In this document: piece by piece, positions 55,915 to 64,000 of the stretch
How positions within the stretch are numbered: position 1 is the stretch's first letter
Layout: every line of letters begins with the position of its first letter
Assembly (NCBI GenBank): GCA_028583605.1
Contig: CM053331.1
Coordinates: 13,314,857 to 13,378,856 of the forward strand
DNA length: 64,000 nucleotides
Source: Dastarcus helophoroides
Lineage: Eukaryota; Arthropoda; Insecta; Coleoptera; Bothrideridae
Direction of reading: 5' to 3'
Made by a program: the position numbers and the translations under genes
Notes under the pieces: generated by a model
The model's database searches: none
Told to the model about the DNA's origin: nothing
What the model saw: the letters and a program-made list of their open reading frames with translations, nothing else

Positions 55915-56779
55915 TATATGTTAGGATCAAACACCGATTTCGGCCAATGGCCGAAGAAAACGGCCAAAACGCGTTCTGGCCACCAGCAAATTGCCAATAT
56001 CCGAAATATCGCTTTCTGGCCGTTTGATATAGACCAGGACGCGTTCTGGATCTCTCACTGCTGCCAGAAAGCGAAGCTGTTGAATAATTCGCGTACTGGC
56101 TTTCTGAAAATAGTCAGAACGCGTTCTGGCATTCGCAGCTATACCAGAACGCGTCGAGCACATAAACGAAACGTACAAAAGCCGATTTTGTACTTGTCTC
56201 AACATGTACACTCCGATTTCATTAATATTTCATCAGTTCCGTCAGCGTCTGTATCCCTCCGTACTGTTTCGGGCCTAGCATCCGGATCGACACAGGGCTT
56301 TATACAGTGTAACTGCAAAAGTTTTGGCATCAACAGAAAATGTGCGTGTAGGGCAAAGAAAGTAATTTGTAATAGCAAATGTCATAACAACAGTTCGTGC
56401 AAAAATAAGTAAATACAGGTATATTGAAAAAGTACGCATATGCGGAAAATGTATTTTATGTTGAAATCGTTCCTTTATTATGTTATTCATAAAGAAAAAA
56501 AATATTTTGTTTTTGGACTTCTTGTTCTTTGTGCTCGACGCGTTCTGGTATTGCTGCGAATGCCAGAACGCGTTCTAGCTATTTTCAGAAAGCCAGTTCG
56601 CGAATTATTATTCAACAGCTTCGCTTTCTGGCAGTAGTGAGAGATTCAGAACGCGTCCTGGTCTATATCAAACGGCCAGAAAGCGATATTTCGGACATTG
56701 GCAATTTGTTAGTGGCCAGAACGCATTTTGGCCGTTTTTTCGGCCATTGGCCGAAATCGGTGTTTGATCCTAACATATA
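55915..56779. mobile_element. 865-bp foldback element with palindromic ACGCGTTCTGG motifs
   Basis: Arms of about 250 bp: left tatatgttaggatcaaacac with cgatttcggccaatggccga; the right arm is its inverse, ending tttgatcctaacatata. Each arm holds several copies of gaacgcgttctgg, itself a palindrome. The middle (about 56170-56500) is single-copy and includes the end of a Cys-rich ORF. GC content stands out from the flanks. ORFs across the arms are translations of the repeats. Confidence 0.8.
56298..56412 (+). pseudogene. Cys-rich C-terminal tail of a mobile-element protein
   Basis: It reads GFIQCNCKSFGINRKCACRA then KKVICNSKCHNNSSCKNK before a stop. The CxCK…KCxCR…xxCNSxCHNxxxCxN pattern is that of the short zinc-binding tail found at the end of integrase-type proteins of some arthropod mobile elements. 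Only this tail is left, captured between the arms of the foldback element. Confidence 0.55.
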
Positions 56780-56974
56780 CACCAATTTTATGGTTTCACA
56801 AAATAAGAATAAATATCTCTATTAAAAAAAAACGAATTTTATAACGATTTGCATTTTTGATAAATACTGGAACTAGTAAAGAAACTTTTTCAAATGATGA
56901 CGATTTGAATTCTGACTGTCAACTGATAACAGAAGTGCTGTGCACTGATGTTTTAAGATTTCTTCATATACATC

Positions 56975-57475
56975 GTGTCCCACGATGTTTTTATTATTTA
57001 GTTGCTAAAATGGAGACATGAATCAAAAAAAAAAAGTTTCAATGGCATCGATTAATCTATTATTATGCTACATCGGTGGTTGTTGCCACCGTAAAGAAAC
57101 CACGCTCCCACACTTTTTTTTTTTCAAATTGTACAAGCCACTTTAATCTTTAGTTCATTCTGAATACAGCCATATGTAGTATTTCACGATTAAAATGACG
57201 TGCTTTCGCTAAGAAAAATCATATTAGTTGCATATGCAAGGTGTCCCAAGATGTTCTTAGCAGGCGACATCTCAGTTAGTTGAAAAGATAGAAGGATAAT
57301 CAAAAAAAATTAAATGGTATCCATTTATTCATTAAAATGTATCTTCAAAACTGTGGCGTTGCTATCACCCTGAAGAAACTACCCGCCATATCTTTTTTTT
57401 TTCCAATTGCACCCACCACTTTTTTTCGCTGAAAATGAATCTTCAGTTTATTCTAAATATGAAATATTTGGACGA
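56975..57475. repeat. degenerate tandem duplication, ~266-bp offset
   Basis: gtgtcccacgatgtt (56975) and gtgtcccaagatgttctta (57241) begin two related stretches that share ttagttg, atggcatc/atggtatcc, gttgccaccgtaaagaaac/gctatcaccctgaagaaac and a poly-T/cact end. Similarity is moderate, so the duplication is old. Confidence 0.5.
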
Positions 57476-57479
57476 ACAA

Positions 57480-60400
57480 TAAAAAGCTACACCAAACGAG
57501 AAACCCCGTGTTTCCAGTAATAACTGAACTTCATAACATAGCAAAAAAAAAGAAAAAACAAATGAGGTACCTGTACAATGTATAGGCGTCCAGCGTTTCT
57601 TAACCTTCCAACTTTAACATATCTTCAAAATTCGTCTATACTCCAAAGTTGGGTACCATTGGAAAACTGATGAACTAAAGCAACTATTGTGAAATTCGCA
57701 AGAGTGCAGCTCAAAAATTCATTGCGTGAGATTCTGCAAAGTATTTTTGAAAATTACTAATTTTTACTTGTTTTATTGACGTTGGCTGCTACAGTCGTCT
57801 GAGAAATCCATATTTTTCAACAAATAGAATGGTATATTTTGGGAGAATCTAGCGCAGATTCTTAAAGAGGTGTTAGATTTGCTGCATCACATCAATCAGA
57901 TGGAGAAAGAGTGGTTTTTCCAACAAAATGCAGGATTTTGATGAAAAAGACAAAAATTGAGATAATTCGGTTAAAGTTTGAGATATAAAATCCTGTAGTT
58001 ATTGTCAGTTGCCTCTGGAACACCTTATAAAGAAGCAGTTCAATGGAGCATAACCACAATTTTAGATTTTCAGTTCACGGTATACTACATTGAAAATAAA
58101 TAAACGCTGCGTTTAAATTATTTCGATATCTTATATAGTTTTTAAGATATTTAATTTATTAGATTGATTTCGGCTGGTGGAACGCGCTCCATACTATGAC
58201 GTCATAATACATGTTCGCGAGTATGTTGCATTTATGCTCGCACTGTTTAAGCACTAAAACTGGCTAAAACTCTTAACATGCCCAATCCAAAAAGTAAGAA
58301 ATATTGCTTTGTGCCAAATTCTGTAAACATGACAACAAATGCACGGGAAACATTTATTTTTATTGTTTTATTTGACGCCAAAATTCGAAAGAAATAACAA
58401 AAGCTATCAAATGTGTACTGTTAGGAAGATCACGTTGATGTATGAGACAGGTATTGCTTACTACTAAATGTCGTATTGCTAATTGTCACAATTATTCTTT
58501 TTGGAAAAGAAATTGTTCATGTTTATTTATTACTTATTATTAGGTTCTTATGTTACAGGTAGGTGCCAGCGTTGGCAGTAACTTAATTTAGATAATTTTT
58601 CTTCGACAACGCTTGACTTTACATTTACTATGATTAACTAAGCTTACTAAAATATCTTTGTTTTAGAGTTTTAAGCTTTCAAAATTGTCAAGAACAAATA
58701 ACTTCTTTTCCCAATGTTTTGGTATTTGGATACACAAGGTGATTCAAACTTCATTGTACGTATTTTCGGAGCGGATTTTTAGGGTGAAAATAATACTTGT
58801 TTCTACAAATATGTATTCTAAAGTGTAGCCTTGCCTCTGCAAGTTACAATCATCCTAATTTGCGCAAGAAAAATTAATTATATCAAATTACGACTACAGT
58901 TAATGAAAATCTTCCGAAAATTTGCGATCCCCTTTTTTTAAATATAATTTAAACCCAATTTTAGGGGAGTCAGAGGGAGTTTACTCATTACAAGAAATTT
59001 TAAATTCGGTTGCCTGAAACAACAAATTATTACCAGAGAAATATTGCGATTACTTTTTAAAAAATGCTCCTTATTATAGTCACCAGAACGTCGAATATCT
59101 TAAATAATTCTCTTGTCATTTCTGTTCCGAGAAACAAACGCAATAACTACAACGATTTAACAGTACAAAAATATTAAATGGAAAATATTAATAAAAAACA
59201 TGAACCTGGATCTTTGTTAAAATGGCAGGTTTCTAGATCATTTTCTGGATTCAAAAATTCAATTTAACAAATTTTATTCAAATCAAATGAGTCAGTTCGG
59301 TGATAAAATATATTTTCGTGAAAAAGTTTCCTAGTGGTCGAACCCTTTAAATACGAGAGATTTACATCCCGAAAATGGATACTCTAAATCGCCTAACGCC
59401 TAACTATTAAAAACTTCTGGTGATCATGAGAAATGATTATCCCAAATTTTTATTACAAAGGGACGATACCTAGATCAACTTAACTCATTTATTAGTGTAA
59501 AAAGTAAAACATAAAAGTTTCCTGTAGTATAAAACCATACCTATCTTGCATTTTGATGTGGGTACATATAAAAATACAGATAAGGAAAAATTTTCATTGT
59601 CCATGCAAAACGCTAAGAATTGTCCCTTCCATAGTTTTCTACGGCCGCTGAACGTATTCCCCTACTTTGACGCAGCATGCTAGTATTTTCCAGTTTAGAT
59701 GTTAGAAAAAATTCGTCAAGAGTTTTACAACAAACAGGAATATTGTTTAACACAGTCTGGCGGTCTATTTGAACTCCTTATATTGTAATATTTAAAGAGT
59801 TATTATGTTATATTCTTCATTTGAGTTATTATTTATTTTGTTTAGGAAATCTCGTTTATTTATTTTGGTTATCAAAGAATATTAGTTTTATTTTGCCTCA
59901 GACGTTGATTAAATCAACGGACTAAAAGAACAAGCAGCATGTGGTACGCAAATTTTAATAAAACTGTTGCCTGCCAGTAGTAATCCCGTCACAAAACACG
60001 TTAGAAGCTGTACTACTGAAATCTCCACCAGCATTGATCGCTGCGCTCTGCGTTGAATTGATTACACCGATGTAGGAGAATACGCCCATCTATCCCACTA
60101 TCAGCTCTCAATGTTAAATCTCTCATTATCATTCTCCCTATGGACAGTGTTTGACTTTCCTGATGTGTATAACAAAATTAATACAAAGCGGTCGGTCTGC
60201 ACCGCGAGTGTGGTATCGTATATGTAATATGACGTCATGTAACGAAACGCGCGCTCGCAAACTATTCGAAATTAACTGATATTAATAACTCTGTAAATTG
60301 AAAACTACTTGGTCTATTTGACTGAAACAAAAACGTTTGTTTTACTAGACATCTTAGCTACATTTTCACGAATTTTCAAGGAGTTTTGCCTACCCATGGA

Positions 60401-60940
60401 CATTGCCAATTAAAGTGTTACTTTAGTAATGTGTAAATAAATATTACTTGAGGATTAAATCAAGGCAGATATTATTTAACTGACAATATTTGACAAAGCG
60501 CCCAAAATGAAATCAAAAAAATCTATTGTTCCTCGATTGCATAATCCGCTTGTTACTAGGGTTGCGACATTTTGTAAAAAAATCGGTACCAGAAAATTGC
60601 CCAGTTTCTAAATAAATATTAAGGCTGGTCAGAAAGGAACAGGTCAGGAATAGTTTTCTGGGGTAAAAATAACGTGATTTAAGGCAATTTTACTTTTACG
60701 AAGTTGCTTGCCTAACAAATTTCAGGTCCGAGAAAATTTGTTTATTTCAATTTTTTTGCTTTTAATTTGCTTAATTGGCCTCAAATTGTAGCAACGAACC
60801 TTCTTATTTGCTTGTCTGCTGTTTTCTTTTAAACATTGTAAAGGGCATTCTGAGCTTCTGTGACATTTATTGTTTCCTTCAATTAATATTTTCAATGAAG
60901 ATATTATAAAATTGTTACTAACCGTCTCGCTCCTTCGTCT
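57480..60940 (+). other. intergenic sequence, no gene seen
   Basis: Mostly unique AT-rich DNA. Two segments carry tgacgtcat sites within CpG-richer sequence: 58190-58250 (gtggaacgcgctccatacta, cgcgagtatg) and 60180-60260 (caccgcgagtgtgg, acgcgcgctcgc). They resemble each other loosely in inverted orientation and may be ends of a ~2-kb element. No coding region recognised. Confidence 0.35.
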
Positions 60941-60998
60941 ACATTAGCGTTTCCCAATTTTTTTTTGTCCTGGCCCGGTTGTTTCTAGTAAATGAGTC

Positions 60999-61579
60999 CA
61001 CTAGAAGCAAATCTCTGTATTCGACTTCTAAGTAATTTTCATCATCAAAAAATCATATTATGAGAAACGAACAACGATATGCCCTTCTCCAACTAATAGT
61101 GCAAGGGAAAGTGTGCGGTAAGAGAGGACCAGAATGAAGGCGAATCTCATGGCTTCAGAACTTAAGAAAGTGGTTCAACAAGACCACGACTGGATTGTTC
61201 CCAGCAGCTACCAATAAAGTAAGAATAGTCATGCTAGCCGCCAACATTCGGAGCGAATAGGCACCGCAAGAAGAAGAAAAATCATGTATCTCCTGATTTA
61301 CCGTATTTTTTTAAGTAGCCATATTTTTATGTGATAAGTAGGTGTTAATGTGTTTAAAGCAACATTTTTCTTCTTCCAAATTTTTTGACTTTTTCAAAAA
61401 ATTTAAGAACTTATTGTAAATACAGATTTTTGCGATTGAAAATGGAATGTATTTTTCTTAGCAAATATTGCTCTTTGCTTCTGATTTTTTTTAGAAATAG
61501 TTAGTAAAAGGAGTTATTATATTTACATGCAAAACTCAGTTTTCGAAAATTTTGCAAATAGAGAGTTTTGCTTCTAGTG
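60999..61579. mobile_element. 581-bp insertion with CACTAGAAGCAAA ends
   Basis: Left end cactagaagcaaatctct and right end, inverted, cactagaagcaaaactctct. It sits inside the hAT-like copy and carries a retrotransposon tail fragment within. The family is unknown, and no clear target duplication is visible. Confidence 0.65.
61063..61281 (+). pseudogene. non-LTR retrotransposon 3' coding tail
   Basis: It reads RNEQRYALLQLIVQGKVCGK then RGPE, a stop, RRISWLQNLRKWFNKTTTGL, FPAATNKVRIVMLAANIRSE and a stop, followed by gaagaagaaaaa. This matches the end of arthropod endonuclease-RT elements (…LLxxIIxGKxxGKRxxGRRRISWLxNLRxWF…LFRAAxxKVxxxxxxANIR). Two stops show it is dead. No RT core is present. Confidence 0.65.
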
Positions 61580-61679
61580 TACTTAAATATAGACCATTTG
61601 TGAGTATGAAGACAATTCTGCGACCCGGTATCTTTTTTTCGTGGCCCGGTACCGGGGCGACGTCTACATAAAGGAAAAG

Positions 61680-62800
61680 AAAGAATTATTGGGGCACCTT
61701 TTTGAAAATCCCATCTTTTTTTTTGAAGAAATCGATTTTTATTGAAAAATTCAATTTATTTCGAAAATTTTGACTTTTTGAAATATTCCACTTTTTTCTT
61801 TATGTCGACTTTTTCACGTTTGAATCCCAAATTCTCAACTTTTTTTCAAAATTTTGACTTTTGGAGAATTTCAATTTCTTTAAAATTCTAGCTTATTTGG
61901 TGAAATTTTTTGAATTTTTTTTCTTCTGTAATTTTGTTTTTATTAAAAATTTTCTGGAAATTTCAAATTTTTTTAAATTTTCTTTTTTAGTATTTCAATT
62001 TTTTTTCAATATTTTGACTTAAGTTTTAAAATTTTTGCGAATCATTGAAATCATTGAAGACATCTTGACATCCATTTTTATTGAACATTTTGGCTTTCTT
62101 GGACCCTTTGATAGTTTTTAACATTACCTATATTTTACAAACTTTTAATTTCAGGTTTTCCATTTTTTTTGATTTTACCTTTTCCAAATGAACTTAATTT
62201 ATAAATTTCGGCATTTTCACAATTTCAGCTTTTTTTGTGATTTTGATTTATTTCCGAATTTTTTAAAAATTTTGACACAAAATTGTTACTTCCGAAATTG
62301 TGATTTTTTTTGTAAAGATTATACTAAAACATTCGATTTTTTGACCATTTCCGCCTTTTTACATTTTGACTATTTCACGAACTTTTGACTTGTTTAATAT
62401 TTCTACTTTTATATTTAAAAAATTTATATTTATTAAATTTTCTCTTATTTTGTAAAATTAAAATTTTTCTCAAAATGTTTACATCTTTGAAATATTCCAC
62501 CTCATTTCAAAATTTTCGCTTTTTTTAAATCTCCAAATTTTTTAATCAAACTTGTGCTCGAAGATATACTTTTTTTAGAATTTTTTTTTCCAAAATTTTC
62601 AGTTTTTTTAAAATTCCGAATTTTTCTGAAAATGTTGACTTTTTTTAAAACTTTTTTTTAAAAATGCTAACATTTTTTTCATGACTTTTGCCTATTCTTG
62701 AAATTTTAATTTTTTTGAAGAATCTGACTTTCTAAATTGCTATTTTTAAAATTTTTAATAAATTGTATAAAAATAATTCAAGACTTATCTCAATGTCAAT
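61680..62800. repeat. degenerate A/T-rich tract, T-rich on + strand
   Basis: tttttcaaaattttgactttt-type words over 1.1 kb. No gene; the ORF at 62188-62388 is compositional. Confidence 0.6.
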
Positions 62801-62829
62801 TTTAAAGCTGGCATTTTAAAACCGGGTAC

Positions 62830-64000
62830 TATTGAGTTTACACGGAAAAGTATTTAAAAAAGTTGAAATTTTTAGAAATTCTCTTTGTTTAACATTTAAA
62901 TACCTATTATAAAAAAAAGTGCACAAGCGAAATTTCGGCTTTAATTTAGAAATTGCAATTTTTAAACCTCAATGTGCAGGAACATTTTTTTTGACATTTT
63001 GAAATTTCTTCTCGAAATTTTGAGAAACAAGTTTTTTTGACCTTAATCCCTGCATTTTAACGTTGATCTAATCTTATACTTCACATATGAAATTTAAACA
63101 TTAAATTTCGACAATAAGATTTTTTTATTAGACCATTTTTCTTCAATATTTTATTTGGCATTTTCACATTCATCCCAAATTTTTAATTATTGCAAAGCTG
63201 CAAAATTAAAAATAATTAAAAAATCCAAATTTGCGATGCTTATTTTAATAAAAAGTCGAGATTCGTAAATAGTATATACTGTATCTGGTTGTAAAAGCAA
63301 TACATGTTCCGCACAACGTAACTATGTAAAGAAACACCGAAGTCCGGTGCTTTTATTGCAAGGTATACATATACTATTTTTTCTGAATTATTTAGGAATT
63401 TTTTATAAATTCATGACATTTTTCATTATCATTTAATTTTCTGAATTTGACGAAGGTTCTCAAAAGAAAGGCAAAATATAAGAAAAAAAAAAACGTCAGA
63501 TTTTGGTAATAAATTGTAATAAAATTTATAAACTTGAATTTTTACAAAAAGTGAATTTTGTGAAAAATTGTAAAATTTTAAAAAGATAAATTTTAAAACC
63601 AAATTGAAAGCTTAGAGAAAATTGTCAAACTTTGAAAAAGCCAAAAAAAGAAAAAAGTTACATTTTAAGAAAAGTTTCATGGAAAAAGTTAAAATTTTAG
63701 GAAAAGTTCGAAATTTTGATAAAAACTTTGCAATTTTTCCAACAAAGCTAAATTCTGAGAATAAATTTGAAATTTCCAGAACAGGACGAATAAAAAACTT
63801 CAAATTTTCAGAAAAAATCGAATTTTCAGAACATTGATAAAATAATTTTAAAAGAAAAGAGAATGTTGGTAAAACTTTTAATTTCGTAAAGTGTTGAATT
63901 ATAAAAAAAGTCAAAAAGTTTCAGAAAAAGTCATATTTTTACATTAGGTGAAACATTTTAAAAATAAATGAATTTCGCCGAAGTCTACAGAAACTCAATA
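62830..64000. repeat. degenerate A/T-rich tract, turning A-rich on + strand
   Basis: Mixed block to about 63280, then A-rich words (aaaaagttaaaattttagga, cgaattttcagaacattg) to the window edge. At 63280-63370 there is a short unrelated segment (gttccgcacaacgtaactat). No gene seen. Confidence 0.55.

Larger units (their letters stand above)
60945..61660 (+). mobile_element. second hAT-like copy, interrupted by another insertion
   Basis: It begins tagcgtttcccaatttttt and tggcccggttgtttcta. It resumes after 61579 with gtgagtatgaagacaattct, gcgacccggtat and gtggcccggta. These parts match the 197-bp element at 11636-11832 read in reverse. The right tip is lost. The 581-bp insertion at 60999-61579 explains the larger size. 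Confidence 0.7.

Noticed and set aside
55888..56412. 174-codon ORF as a host protein
   Set aside because: Most of it is translation of a foldback arm that is also present, inverted, at 56520-56779. Only the last ~40 codons look like true coding remnants.
1..64000. CRISPR arrays, operons, tRNA or rRNA genes
   Set aside because: Nothing with regular spacers, bacterial gene organisation or a recognisable tRNA/rRNA fold was seen. The split gene shows a eukaryotic nuclear genome. A tRNAscan-type search was not possible here.

Overview
The window looks like arthropod, very probably insect, nuclear DNA. It is strongly AT-rich. It carries one split protein-coding gene with canonical GT-AG introns, several mariner-type fragments, hAT-like elements, non-LTR retrotransposon remnants and a Penelope-like retroelement. 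A hymenopteran host is possible, but nothing here proves it.

The only host gene I can support is an acid sphingomyelinase (sphingomyelin phosphodiesterase) on the + strand. Its 15 coding exons lie between 7583 and 44304. They join in frame into about 682 codons: a signal peptide, a saposin B domain with six cysteines, and a metallophosphoesterase domain with every expected metal-ligand motif. The first coding exon begins five bases after a splice acceptor, so a non-coding 5' exon lies further upstream. Five introns are 54-59 bp. The others reach 13.2 kb and are filled with repeats.

Repeats make up most of the rest. Long tracts of degenerate A/T-rich sequence, built on a loose theme such as GTCGAAATTTTGAGAAAA, fill 1-7 kb, 9.5-13.7 kb, 18-19 kb, 24 kb, 26-30 kb, 36-38 kb, 40-41.6 kb, 48.5 kb and 61.7-64 kb. 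Their A-rich strand flips between blocks. Identifiable mobile DNA includes a 1.2-kb mariner with TA target sites (27.2-28.4 kb), a decayed mariner split by a hAT-like element with a perfect 8-bp target duplication (19.2-21.25 kb), smaller mariner/Tc1 fragments, a Jockey/CR1-like reverse transcriptase fragment lacking its catalytic centre (48.8-50.5 kb), and several long-TIR or foldback elements.

The most interesting system is a Penelope-like element family. One copy (51.5-52.0 kb) keeps the end of a GIY-YIG-like endonuclease ORF, then a TATA-like site, then a hammerhead-ribozyme-like fold. At least five more terminal fragments are scattered through the window, three of them as inverted pairs. 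Stem II of the fold keeps its pairing in two copies by changes on both sides. The self-complementary stem III also stays self-complementary in a copy where its bases differ.

Downstream of the gene (44.8-64 kb) I find no further coding exons. A GC-richer stretch near 54.6-55.0 kb resembles a promoter and first exon, but this is only inference.
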